A DNA stretch of 12,152 bases. Source: CBFGWV01 sp965652545. Lineage in GTDB: Bacteria > Pseudomonadota > Gammaproteobacteria > Competibacterales > Competibacteraceae. The notes under the pieces were generated by a model. That model was given only the letters and a program-made list of their open reading frames with translations, searched no databases and had not been told where the DNA came from. Location: NCBI GenBank assembly GCA_965652545.1, contig CBFGWV010000148.1, positions 1 through 12,152 on the forward strand, read 5' to 3'. Below, piece after piece: positions 1-7,521 of this stretch; within the stretch, counting starts at the first letter, position 1; each line of letters begins with the position of its first letter. The position numbers and the translations under genes were made by a program.

Positions 1-63
1 CGCTGACGATTATTACCCAAGACCACAGTTTGCGTGGTGTCCCGCGCGTGTCGGCTCTTTTCC

Positions 64-90
64 TTGAGCGATGCGCCACAGCCCTATACC
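64..90 (+). promoter_or_regulatory. weak candidate promoter upstream of element R1 and smc
   Basis: TTGAGC (64-69) and TATACC (85-90) resemble sigma70 -35 and -10 boxes, but the spacer is 15 bases and both boxes deviate from consensus. It is listed because there is no room for a promoter between element R1 and the smc start. smc must therefore be transcribed from this region, from inside the element, or from beyond the window. This is inference only. Confidence 0.2.
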
Positions 91-113
91 CAGCACGCAG
101 CTGTCATACGGCA

Positions 114-271
114 CCCCCTGGGATCGCCGAGTTGTACTCGGCAGCCGAGCGACACTCGGCCATGGCTGCGACGAGCACTGCCTTCTGTGTCGGTGCCAAT
201 ACGTGGCACTTTACCTTGCAGTCGGCCGGCCCTTGGCCGGCTGCCGAGTACAACTCGGCGATCCCAGGGGG
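114..271 (+). repeat. element R1: 158-bp inverted-repeat element with double hairpins at each end
   Basis: The ends are perfect 32-bp inverted repeats (115-146 and 239-270), extendable by one base outward. Each contains CCCCTGGGATCG or its complement, then the palindrome GCCGAGTTGTACTCGGC (126-142; complementary copy 243-259). Next to each lies a second hairpin of 6-bp stem and 5-base loop. On the left it is GCCGAG-CGACA-CTCGGC (144-160), on the right GCCGGC-CCTTG-GCCGGC (225-241). The 64-base core (161-224) holds a further 6-bp stem and 5-base loop, GTGCCA-ATACG-TGGCAC (193-209). No target duplication is evident. The same ends recur in R2 and R3. I take it to be a non-autonomous mobile or REPIN-like element. 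The repeat is certain; the mechanism is inference. Confidence 0.9.
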
Positions 272-286
272 GCGGATCGCCCGCGC

Positions 287-292
287 GGGGAG
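287..292 (+). promoter_or_regulatory. ribosome binding site fixing the smc start
   Basis: GGGGAG lies six bases before the GTG at 299 and is the best Shine-Dalgarno match near the conserved SMC N-terminus. Its first three Gs form the right arm of the palindrome CCCGCGCGGG (280-289), so it could be partly sequestered in a short hairpin. It lies only 15 bases beyond the edge of element R1. Confidence 0.7.
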
Positions 293-298
293 CTCTCG

Positions 299-3200
299 GT
301 GCGTTTGAGCCGCATCAAACTCGCCGGATTCAAATCCTTCGTCGACCCCACCACGCTGACCTTGCCCAGCAACCTGGTCGGCGTGGTCGGGCCCAATGGC
401 TGCGGCAAGTCCAACGTCATCGACGCGGTGCGCTGGGTGATGGGCGAATCCTCCGCCCGCCAACTGCGCGGCGACTCGATGGCCGATGTCATCTTTTCCG
501 GCTCGGCCAGCCGCAAGCCGGTGGGGCAGGCGAGCATCGAACTGACCTTCGACAACGCCGACGGTACGCTGGGCGGCGCCTGGGCGGCGTACCGCGAAAT
601 CGAAATCCGCCGCGTGCTCAATCGCGACGGCCAATCGCAGTACTACCTCAACGGTACCCGCTGCCGGCGGCGCGACATCACAGACATCTTTCTCGGCACC
701 GGTCTGGGGCCGCGCAGCTACGCGATCATCGAACAAGGCATGATCAGCCGCGTCATCGAGGCCAAGCCCGAGGAACTGCGCGTGTTCCTGGAGGAGGCCG
801 CCGGCATCTCCAAATACAAGGAGCGGCGCCGCGAAACCGCCCAGCGAATCGCCCAGACCCGCGAGAACCTCGCCCGCCTGGCCGACCTGCGCCAGGAGCT
901 GGACAAGCAACTGACGCACCTCAAGCGCCAGGCCGAAGCCGCCGAGCAGTACAAAGTCCTCAAGGCCGAGGAGCGCACCCTGCGCGGCGAGCTGTTCGCC
1001 CTGCGCTGGCAGGCGCACCAACAGGATGCACAGCGGATTGAGCTGGACATCACCCGCGCCGAAACCGCCCAAGAGGGCGAACGCCAGCGCCAGACCGCTC
1101 TGGATGCGCAGCGCGAGGACCTGCGCGAGGCCCAGCACGACGCCCAGGCTGCGGTGGACCGGGCACAGGCCTTGTTCTACCAGGCCGCGGCCGAGGTTGC
1201 CCGCCTGGAGCAGACCCAGGCCGCCCAGGCCGATCTCAAGGCCCGCCAGACGCGCGAGCTCGATGAGCTCGACAGCCAACTCGCCCGCGTCAGCACCGAC
1301 CTTGAGGCCGACCGTGAGGCGCTGGCCCAGGTGTCTGACGAACTGGCGACGCTGGCGCCGTCCCTGGCCGAGGCGCGCGAGCGGCTGGAGGAGTCCGAGA
1401 ACGCCCTGGAGGCGGCCGAGGCCGGGCACCACGAGACCCAGCGCAATTGGGAGCGGGTCAGCCGAGACACCGCCACGCGCCAGGCGGAGGCCGAGCGCGA
1501 ACGCCACACCATCACCCAGATCGAGCGCCAGATTCTCAATGACGACCGTCGCCTGGAGCGCTTGCGGGTGGATCTGGATGGGCTTGTCGATGCCACGGAC
1601 AGTGACGCACTTGCCCTGACGCGCGAGCGCTTCGCCGAGGCCGAGGCGGTGGCCGACGAAGCCGAGGCGCAGCTGGCCGCTTGCGAGCAGTCGCTGGCCG
1701 ACCTCACCGAGACCGAGCGCAACCGCCAGCGCGAGCTTAACGATCGCCGGGCCCGCCTGGAGGCCGCTCGCGGCCAGCAGGCGTCATTGCAGACCTTGCA
1801 GGACGCCGCCCTGGGCGGCGATGGGCCAATCAAGGCCTGGCTGGGCCGGCACGGCCTGGACGACGCGCCGGTGCTGGCCAGCGTGCTGCGTGTGGAGCCG
1901 GACTGGGCCCGCGCGGTGGAGGCAGTGCTGGGCGATCGCCTGCGCGCCCGGGTGAGCGCGACCGAACCCGACGACCCGACCGGTGCGCCGGAGCGTGTAT
2001 ACGGCGTTGCCCCCGCGGCCACGGCTGCCGGCAGCGAGCTCGCCGCGCGGGCACACGGCCCACTGCCGGCGGCCTGGGTGCACGGCGTGCGCTGCGTGGG
2101 CGACCTGGCCACCGCCCTGGCCGAGCGGGCCAGCCTCGGGCCGGGAGAGTCCCTGGTTACCCCCGAGGGTGTATGGATGGGTGCCGATTGGTGGCAGGCC
2201 GGTTCGGCCGGCGAGGCGCGTGACGGCATCATCGAGCGCGCCCAGCGGCTGCGCGAGCTGGCCGTGCGCATCGAAGACGACGAGACCGCCGTGGCCGGTC
2301 TGGACGACGCCGCCGAGGCCGATCGCGGCCGCCGCGGCGCGCTGGAGGACCAGCGCCAGCAGCGACGCGCGGACGCTCAAAGCGCCCAGCGCGATCTGGC
2401 GCGGCTGGATGGGGAGCTGCGCGCCTTGGAGGCCCGCTACGGCGAGGCCCTGGCGCGGCGCGAGGCGATCGAGGCGGAACAGTCCGAACTGCGCGCCAAC
2501 CGCGTCCAGGCCGTCGAGGAGCTGGAAGCCTGCCGGCTGCGTCTGGAGGTGCTGTTGGAGGGGTTGGAGCAGCTCACCGCCGACCACGCCCGCCTGGAGA
2601 TCGCGCGCGAGGCCAGCCGCCAGCGCCTGGCCGATACTCGTGCGGCGGCCGATGCCGGGCGGCGCGAGACGCAGGCGCTGGAGGTGCGTCATACCCAACT
2701 GGCCGGGCGCGCCCAGGCCCTGACCCAAGCGGTCGAACGTCTGTCCGCCGACCATGCGCACCGTCTGGAGCGGCGCGAGCGCCTGCTCGGCGACATGCAC
2801 CGCGTCGATGCACCGGAGGCCGACCTGGACACGGCTTTGCAGACGGCCCTGGCACGACAGCAGGACTGCGAACGCGAGTTGGCGCTCCAGCGCAACATAC
2901 TGGCCGGCCATATCGACGCCCAGCGCGAGGTCGAGCACGCCCTGAAGGCCGTGGCCCAGGCCATGCAGGCTGCCGGCAGCGAGCTCGAGCGCATGCGCCT
3001 GGCCTGGGGCGAGGCCCGTGTCCGCGCCCAGGGTGTGGCCGAGCAAGCCGAAGAGTCGGGCACGCCGGTGACCGAGGTGCTGCCGACGCTGCAGGACACC
3101 GATCTGGCCACCCGCGAGCAGCGCCTGGAGGCGGTCGGGCGCCGGCTTCAACGCCTGGGGGCGATCAACCTGGCGGCCATCGAGGAGTTCGATACCCTGG

Positions 3201-3769
3201 CCGAGCGCAAGGCCTACCTGGATGCCCAGGATGTGGACTTGAACACCGCGCTGGCCACCCTGGAGGAGGCCATCCGCAAGATCGACCGCGAAACCCGTGG
3301 GCGTTTCAGGGAGACCTTCGAGAAGGTCAACGAGGACATGGGACGGTTGTTCCCACGCCTGTTCGGCGGAGGCGAGGCGCATCTGGCGCTTACCGGCGAA
3401 GACCCACTGGATGCCGGCGTTGCGATCATGGCTAGGCCACCGGGGAAGCGCATTGGTAACATCCACCTTTTGTCGGGTGGTGAGAAGGCCTTGACCGCGG
3501 TGGCGCTGGTGTTTGCCATATTCCAGTTGAACCCGGCACCCTTCTGTATGCTGGATGAGGTGGATGCGCCGCTGGACGAGGCCAATGTGGGGCGTTTCGG
3601 CGCCTTGCTCAAGGAGATGTCCGACAAGGTGCAGTTCATCTTCATCACCCATAACAAAGCCACGATGGAAGTGGCGCGGCATCTGGCCGGTGTCACCATG
3701 CACGAGCCGGGTGTCTCTCGCCTGGTCTCGGTGGACGTGGACCAGGCCGTGGAGCTGGCGACAGCCTAA
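299..3769 (+). CDS. smc: chromosome partition protein SMC
   Basis: This is the 1156-aa SMC ATPase, which homodimerises and, with ScpA and ScpB, compacts and helps segregate the nucleoid. Visible parts in order are an N-terminal ATPase half with Walker A GPNGCGKS (residues 31-38), a long charged coiled coil (about 165-500), a hinge (about 500-645), a second coiled coil (about 645-1000), and a C-terminal head. The head carries signature LSGGE (1058-1062) and Walker B CMLDE ending at D1086-E1087, followed by the D-loop. Length is normal for the family (about 1160 in Pseudomonas). The frame stays open upstream to about position 71 through the repeat element, but homology starts at VRLSRIKLAGFKSF. 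GTG at 299 has a good ribosome binding site, so it is the chosen start. zipA follows after 12 bases. Nothing essential is missing. Confidence 0.97.
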   Translation: MRLSRIKLAGFKSFVDPTTLTLPSNLVGVVGPNGCGKSNVIDAVRWVMGESSARQLRGDSMADVIFSGSASRKPVGQASIELTFDNADGTLGGAWAAYREIEIRRVLNRDGQSQYYLNGTRCRRRDITDIFLGTGLGPRSYAIIEQGMISRVIEAKPEELRVFLEEAAGISKYKERRRETAQRIAQTRENLARLADLRQELDKQLTHLKRQAEAAEQYKVLKAEERTLRGELFALRWQAHQQDAQRIELDITRAETAQEGERQRQTALDAQREDLREAQHDAQAAVDRAQALFYQAAAEVARLEQTQAAQADLKARQTRELDELDSQLARVSTDLEADREALAQVSDELATLAPSLAEARERLEESENALEAAEAGHHETQRNWERVSRDTATRQAEAERERHTITQIERQILNDDRRLERLRVDLDGLVDATDSDALALTRERFAEAEAVADEAEAQLAACEQSLADLTETERNRQRELNDRRARLEAARGQQASLQTLQDAALGGDGPIKAWLGRHGLDDAPVLASVLRVEPDWARAVEAVLGDRLRARVSATEPDDPTGAPERVYGVAPAATAAGSELAARAHGPLPAAWVHGVRCVGDLATALAERASLGPGESLVTPEGVWMGADWWQAGSAGEARDGIIERAQRLRELAVRIEDDETAVAGLDDAAEADRGRRGALEDQRQQRRADAQSAQRDLARLDGELRALEARYGEALARREAIEAEQSELRANRVQAVEELEACRLRLEVLLEGLEQLTADHARLEIAREASRQRLADTRAAADAGRRETQALEVRHTQLAGRAQALTQAVERLSADHAHRLERRERLLGDMHRVDAPEADLDTALQTALARQQDCERELALQRNILAGHIDAQREVEHALKAVAQAMQAAGSELERMRLAWGEARVRAQGVAEQAEESGTPVTEVLPTLQDTDLATREQRLEAVGRRLQRLGAINLAAIEEFDTLAERKAYLDAQDVDLNTALATLEEAIRKIDRETRGRFRETFEKVNEDMGRLFPRLFGGGEAHLALTGEDPLDAGVAIMARPPGKRIGNIHLLSGGEKALTAVALVFAIFQLNPAPFCMLDEVDAPLDEANVGRFGALLKEMSDKVQFIFITHNKATMEVARHLAGVTMHEPGVSRLVSVDVDQAVELATA

Positions 3770-3781
3770 GGCGAGAGTGGA

Positions 3782-4552
3782 ATGGACGAGTTGCGGATAC
3801 TGCTCACCATCATCGGCGCGCTGATCATCGCGGCCATTTACCTATGGGGTATCCGCTCGCGGATACGCGTGGGTATCGACGAGCTGCGCAGGCGGCGAGC
3901 CTCGCGCTCGCTGGAGAACGAGCCGATCATGAGCCCCGATGCCGGCGATCCGCTTGCGCGGGGCGCGCACGAGGACGTGGCGCCGGCCAGTCGCGACCCA
4001 CTGGACAGCATGCGTCTGGTGGACGTGGAGATCGGCCCGGTGCGACGTATCGTCGGCGAGCGCGATGCCGAGGACCGGCGCCTGGCCGCGGCCGACGGCG
4101 TCGAGGCCTACGACGGCCCCACCCGCACCGTGCTGATGACCATCATGGCGCCCGAGGGGCATTTCTTCGAGGGTATCGACATCCTCGAGGCCGCCCGCGA
4201 CCTGGACCTCAAGCTCAGCCGCAGCGGTGTGCTCGACTGCCTGACCGACACCGACCGCGGCGGCAAGATCGTCTTCAGCATCGCCCACTTGCGCGAACCG
4301 GGAACCTTCCACCTGGAAACCGTCGGCGACTTGCGCACCCCCGGCCTGTTGCTGTTCATGAACCTGCCCGGCCCCAGCCGCGAGATGGTCTCGGTGGACT
4401 TGATGATCTCCGTCGCCAACCAGCTTGCCCGCGGGCTGGGCGGCAATCTGTGCGATGTCGAGCGCAACCGGCTCGATCGCGATGGCCTGTGGCGCTTCCG
4501 TGCCGAGGCGGCACGTTTCGAGCGCGACTGCCGCGAGGGTGACGAGCCGTGA
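3782..4552 (+). CDS. zipA: cell division protein ZipA
   Basis: ZipA (256 aa) is an inner-membrane protein that binds the C-terminal tail of FtsZ and anchors the early division ring. Residues 4-24 form one hydrophobic N-terminal segment starting almost at once, as expected for its N-out membrane anchor. A basic stretch follows (residues 25-43, rich in Arg). Residues of roughly 44-112 are a charged linker without the Pro/Gln richness of the E. coli protein. Residues about 115-250 match the ZipA C-terminal FtsZ-binding domain, with the typical pattern around PGTFHLETVGDLRTPGLLLF. The protein is shorter than E. coli ZipA (328 aa), mostly in the linker. It sits 12 bases after smc and its stop overlaps the ligA start, so the three genes are probably co-transcribed. 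Confidence 0.92.
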   Translation: MDELRILLTIIGALIIAAIYLWGIRSRIRVGIDELRRRRASRSLENEPIMSPDAGDPLARGAHEDVAPASRDPLDSMRLVDVEIGPVRRIVGERDAEDRRLAAADGVEAYDGPTRTVLMTIMAPEGHFFEGIDILEAARDLDLKLSRSGVLDCLTDTDRGGKIVFSIAHLREPGTFHLETVGDLRTPGLLLFMNLPGPSREMVSVDLMISVANQLARGLGGNLCDVERNRLDRDGLWRFRAEAARFERDCREGDEP

Positions 4553-6609
4553 GTGAGGTTGTCGCCCGTATCGATGAACTGCGCAAAGCGCTGGATTACC
4601 ACAACTACCGCTATTACATCCTCGACGACCCGGAAGTCACCGACGCCGAGTATGACAAGCTGCTGCGCGAGCTTCAGGACCTGGAAGCCGCCCACCCGGA
4701 ACTCGTGACGCCCGATTCGCCGACCCAGCGCGTGGGCGCCGCCCCGCTGCCGGAGTTTGCCACCGTCACCCACGAGCGGCCCATGCTGTCCCTGGGCAAC
4801 GCCTTCGACGACCAGGAGGTGGTCGATTTCGACCAACGCCTCAAGGACCGCCTGGAGCGCGAGGCCGACATCGACTATGCCGTGGAGCCCAAGCTCGATG
4901 GGTTGGCGGTCAGCTTGTTGTACCGCGATGGCGAGCTGGTGCGCGGCGCCACCCGCGGCGATGGCGTAACCGGCGAGGAAATCACCGAAAACCTCAAGAC
5001 CATTCCGGTCATCCCCATACGCCTCAAGGGGGAGGGCTGGCCACCGGTGCTGGAGGTGCGCGGCGAGGTGTTCATGCGCCGGCGCGATTTCGAGGCTCTC
5101 AATCAGCGCCAGCGCGAGTCCGGCGGCAAGAGCTTCGTCAACCCGCGCAATGCCGCTGCCGGCGCCTTGCGCCAGCTGGATTCGCGCATCACCGCCAGCC
5201 GGCGGCTGTCGTTCTATACCTATTCCGTGGGACTGGTGGAGGGGGGCGATTTGCCCGGCCGCCACTCGGCGGTGCTCGACCGTTTGGCCGATTGGGGCCT
5301 GCCGGTGCTCTCGCCCCGCGCCCAGGCCGCCGGTGGCGACGACAAAGCCGACAAACGCATCTACCGTGACGTCGTGCGCGGTGCGGCCGGCTGCCTGGCC
5401 TATTACCGGTTCGTGGGCGGCATCCGCGACGCGCTGTCCTTCGACATCGATGGGGTCGTGTACAAGGTCGACGACCTGGCGCTGCAGCGCGAGCTCGGCT
5501 TCGTCTCGCGCGCGCCGCGCTGGGCCGTCGCCCACAAGTACCCGGCCCAGGAACAGACCACCAAGCTGCTCAATATCGAGATCCAGGTCGGACGCACCGG
5601 GGCGCTCACTCCGGTGGCGCGGCTGGAGCCGGTGTTCGTCGGTGGCGTGACGGTCACCAACGCCACCTTGCACAACGAGGACGAGATCCGCCGCAAGGAT
5701 GTGCGCATCGGCGACACCGTCATCGTGCGCCGTGCCGGCGATGTCATCCCCGAGGTGGTGGCGGTGGTGCAGGACCAGCGGCCGGCCGATGCGCGCGAGT
5801 TCGTCATGCCGACCGAGTGCCCGGTGTGCGGCTCGGAAGTGGTCCGGCCGGAGGGCGAGGCGGTCGCCCGCTGCACCGGCGGCCTGGTGTGCGCAGCCCA
5901 GCGCAAGGAGGCCTTGCGTCACTTTGCCTCGCGCCGTGCCCTGGATGTCGACGGCCTCGGCGAGAAGCTCATCGACCAACTGGTGGCGCGCGACTTGGTC
6001 CACAGCCCGGCGGACTTGTTCAAGCTGACGCTGGAGCAGTGGACGGGGCTGGAGCGCATGGCGGTGAAATCCGCCGAGAACCTGCTCGCCGCGCTGGAGA
6101 CCAGCAAGTCGACCACCTTGGCGCGGTTTCTCTATGGGCTGGGCATCCCCAATGTGGGCGAGTCCACGGCACAGACGCTCGCCAATCACTTCGGCTCGCT
6201 GGAGGCCTTGATGGCCGCCGACCTGGACGGCCTGCAGGCTGTGCCTGACGTCGGCCCCATCGTGGCCGAGTCCATCCTCGCCTTCCTCCACGAGGACCAC
6301 AACCGCAAAGTCATCGATGAATTGAAGGCCTGCGGTGTGCACTGGACGGACCTCGAACCCCAGGCCACCGGCGACGACCGCCTGGCCGGCCAGACTTTCG
6401 TCCTCACCGGCACCCTCGCCAGCCTCACCCGCGACGAGGCCAAGGCCAGGCTCCAGGCCCTGGGCGGCAAAGTCACCGGCAGCGTGTCCAAGAAAACCAG
6501 TTATGTCATCGCCGGCACCGAGGCCGGCTCCAAACTGGCGAAGGCGGAGGAACTGGGCGTGCCGGTGCTGGACGAGGATGGGCTGCTGGCTTTGCTGGCG
6601 GGGGATTGA
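4549..6609 (+). CDS. ligA: NAD+-dependent DNA ligase LigA
   Basis: LigA (686 aa) seals nicks in replication and repair using NAD+. The N-terminal Ia domain carries the Tyr-rich NAD+-binding stretch (about residues 16-32). The adenylation domain has the KLDG motif with nucleophile Lys115, the same number as in E. coli. An OB fold is followed by a four-Cys zinc site (C424, C427, C442, C448), helix-hairpin-helix repeats (about 460-595), and a C-terminal BRCT domain (about 611-686). The start is GTG at 4549, overlapping the zipA stop by four bases (GTGA), with GAGGGTG eight bases upstream. This suggests translational coupling. One oddity is a charged, Ala/Asp/Lys-rich insertion of roughly 15 residues near residues 257-272, between the WGLPV and FDIDGVVYKVD blocks of the adenylation domain. 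Otherwise it looks fully functional. Confidence 0.97.
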   Translation: MSEVVARIDELRKALDYHNYRYYILDDPEVTDAEYDKLLRELQDLEAAHPELVTPDSPTQRVGAAPLPEFATVTHERPMLSLGNAFDDQEVVDFDQRLKDRLEREADIDYAVEPKLDGLAVSLLYRDGELVRGATRGDGVTGEEITENLKTIPVIPIRLKGEGWPPVLEVRGEVFMRRRDFEALNQRQRESGGKSFVNPRNAAAGALRQLDSRITASRRLSFYTYSVGLVEGGDLPGRHSAVLDRLADWGLPVLSPRAQAAGGDDKADKRIYRDVVRGAAGCLAYYRFVGGIRDALSFDIDGVVYKVDDLALQRELGFVSRAPRWAVAHKYPAQEQTTKLLNIEIQVGRTGALTPVARLEPVFVGGVTVTNATLHNEDEIRRKDVRIGDTVIVRRAGDVIPEVVAVVQDQRPADAREFVMPTECPVCGSEVVRPEGEAVARCTGGLVCAAQRKEALRHFASRRALDVDGLGEKLIDQLVARDLVHSPADLFKLTLEQWTGLERMAVKSAENLLAALETSKSTTLARFLYGLGIPNVGESTAQTLANHFGSLEALMAADLDGLQAVPDVGPIVAESILAFLHEDHNRKVIDELKACGVHWTDLEPQATGDDRLAGQTFVLTGTLASLTRDEAKARLQALGGKVTGSVSKKTSYVIAGTEAGSKLAKAEELGVPVLDEDGLLALLAGD

Positions 6610-6624
6610 GCGCGTCGAGCGCTC
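6608..6624 (+). terminator. hairpin at the end of ligA, possible terminator
   Basis: GAGCGC-GTCGA-GCGCTC is a perfect 6-bp stem with a 5-base loop starting inside the ligA stop codon. It lacks the T-run of an intrinsic terminator, so it may only be a stabilising or Rho-assisted structure. The stem and loop sizes equal those of the hairpins in element R2 just downstream, but the sequence is different. Confidence 0.3.
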
Positions 6625-6636
6625 GGAATCAGTTGC

Positions 6637-6648
6637 CCCCTGGGAGCG
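6637..6648 (+). repeat. partial left end of the R-element family
   Basis: CCCCTGGGAGCG matches the first 12 bases of the element end (CCCCTGGGATCG) with one mismatch. It stops four bases before the intact left end of R2 at 6653. No palindrome follows it, so it is a truncated or decayed end. Confidence 0.5.
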
Positions 6649-6652
6649 GCCG

Positions 6653-6805
6653 CCCCTGGGATCGCCGAGTTGTACTCGGCAGCCGGCTGAAAGCCGGCCT
6701 CCTGTTTGAAGCTGATCGCCGTTACAGGCATTCGCGTCGTTGCCAAAGAGGGAGAACGGGCCGAGCTTCGCTCGGCTGCCGAGTACAACTCGGCGATCCC
6801 AGGGG
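6653..6805 (-). repeat. element R2: 153-bp inverted-repeat element, opposite orientation to R1 and R3
   Basis: The 32-bp ends (6653-6684 and 6774-6805) are identical to those of R1 and R3. The inner hairpins are swapped relative to R1: the left one is GCCGGC-TGAAA-GCCGGC (6682-6698), the right one GCCGAG-CTTCG-CTCGGC (6760-6776). Taking the GAG-type hairpin as the head, this copy is inverted. The loop of the GAG-type hairpin, read in the head direction, is CGAAG, the same as in R3. The 61-base core (6699-6759) shows no clear similarity to the cores of R1 or R3. The element lies between ligA and the cytochrome b561 gene, both on the plus strand. Confidence 0.9.
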
Positions 6806-6934
6806 GTGCTGTTCCCCGGATGCGGTGATCCCAGGAAAGGCAGCGTCGGGTAACTGCCGATGCGATCCCACCCATGCACGATCACCCGCCGTCGTCCAGA
6901 ATTGCCTCAAAGAATGACGAAAAGGACCGCCTCA
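6806..6934. other. rest of the non-coding stretch between ligA and cybB
   Basis: The gap between ligA and cybB (6610-6934) is 325 bases. Outside R2 and its partial ends this part shows no convincing ORF, RNA gene or sigma70 promoter. At 6824-6835 GGTGATCCCAGG matches the element's right end (GGCGATCCCAGG) with one mismatch, a second probable remnant. CAGAAT at 6897-6902 could be a -10 box, but no good -35 lies upstream. Confidence 0.5.
6921..6926 (+). promoter_or_regulatory. ribosome binding site choosing the cybB start
   Basis: AAAGGA lies eight bases before the ATG at 6935. The in-frame ATG at 6914 has no comparable site, and the ATG at 6860 would add residues unlike the family. The start at 6935 also places the first haem-ligand histidine at residue 13, as in E. 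coli CybB. Confidence 0.7.
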
Positions 6935-7480
6935 ATGCCCAACCGCTGGCACCCGTTGCAACAGCTCTTCCACTGGCTGATCGCCCTGGCCGTCTTCGCC
7001 CAGCTCGGTATCGGCGTGTGGATGGTGGCCACGCCCTACAAGGAGCCGACTTTGCACCTGCGTGAGGTATTGTTCTGGGCGCACACGAGCCTAGGCATCA
7101 CGATCCTGATCCTGGCCGTCCTGCGCCTGGTCTGGCGGCTGACGCACGCCCATCCGCCGCTACCGCCCGATCTACCGGGCTGGCAAGTCAAGGCAGCGCA
7201 TGCCTCGCATATCCTGCTCTACCTGCTGCTGTTCACCATGCCGATCATAGGCATCGTCATGGTCAGTGCCTACGGCGAGCCGGTGCCGTTCTGGTGGACG
7301 GAGATCGGGCCGGTGATCGAGCAGAACAAAGCCCTCGGCCGCACCCTGGTCGGCGTACACATTGGTGGCGCAGTGTTGTTCGTGTTGCTCCTGATGGTGC
7401 ACATCGGGGCGGCGTTGCAGCACGAGTTCATTCGTAAAGACAACGTACTGCGCTCGATGACGCCGATGCGGCTGCGGTAG
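6935..7480 (+). CDS. cybB: cytochrome b561 (CybB family, di-haem membrane protein)
   Basis: This 181-aa protein has four hydrophobic segments (about residues 10-32, 46-66, 92-111 and 138-160). It matches the prokaryotic cytochrome b561 family, inner-membrane di-haem b proteins that exchange electrons with quinone. The E. coli member is described as a superoxide:ubiquinone oxidoreductase. The expected haem ligands are present: His13 (LFHW), His50 (WAHTSLG), His142 and His156. The last pair keeps the 14-residue spacing of the E. coli ligands H137 and H151. It appears monocistronic, 129 bases downstream of repeat element R2 and convergent with the metallophosphoesterase gene. The family is secure. 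Whether the substrate is superoxide or another donor cannot be told from the sequence. Confidence 0.88.
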   Translation: MPNRWHPLQQLFHWLIALAVFAQLGIGVWMVATPYKEPTLHLREVLFWAHTSLGITILILAVLRLVWRLTHAHPPLPPDLPGWQVKAAHASHILLYLLLFTMPIIGIVMVSAYGEPVPFWWTEIGPVIEQNKALGRTLVGVHIGGAVLFVLLLMVHIGAALQHEFIRKDNVLRSMTPMRLR

Positions 7481-7481
7481 A

Positions 7482-7508
7482 GGGATCAGCGCCGCCGATC
7501 CCAGGGGG
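7482..7508. repeat. hairpin remnant of the R-element between convergent genes
   Basis: GGGATC (7482-7487) and GATCCC (7497-7502) form a stem around AGCGCCGCC, and AGGGGG follows. CGATCCCAGGGGGTG (7496-7510) is identical over 15 bases to the right end and flank of R2. It looks like an internal deletion derivative or solo end. It lies in the 41-base gap between the stops of cybB and the phosphoesterase gene, where it could act as a two-way terminator, although there is no T-run. Confidence 0.5.
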
Positions 7509-7521
7509 TGGCTCAACCTGT

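Noticed and set aside
114..271. CRISPR array or integron attC interpretation of the repeats
   Set aside because: The repeats are paired inverted ends of isolated elements several kilobases apart, not direct repeats with spacers. No cas gene or integrase is present, and no attC-type core site was recognised.
71..298. In-frame N-terminal extension of SMC through element R1
   Set aside because: The 76 extra residues are a translation of the repeat element, unlike any SMC N-terminus. The GTG at 299 has a good ribosome binding site and begins the conserved sequence.
1784..3703. Long minus-strand open frame (639 codons) inside smc
   Set aside because: It is a codon-bias shadow of smc: low-complexity Gly, Leu and Gln content, no family motif, and fully covered by a confident gene on the other strand.
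6653..6805. R2 as a classical intrinsic terminator for ligA
   Set aside because: The hairpins are not followed by a T-run, and the same element occurs upstream of smc, where a terminator would silence the cluster. Incidental termination remains possible.
4108..6885. Very long minus-strand frame (925 codons) opposite zipA, ligA and R2
   Set aside because: It is antisense to two well-conserved genes and begins in repeat sequence. No recognisable protein domain was seen in it.
6606..6917. Open frame across R2 on the plus strand, and similar frames across R1 and R3
   Set aside because: Their shared peptides (such as WDRRVVLGSR and LGSPSCTRQP) are just translations of the repeat ends. They have no start context and no family resemblance. 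Database proteins holding such peptides would be misannotations of the element.
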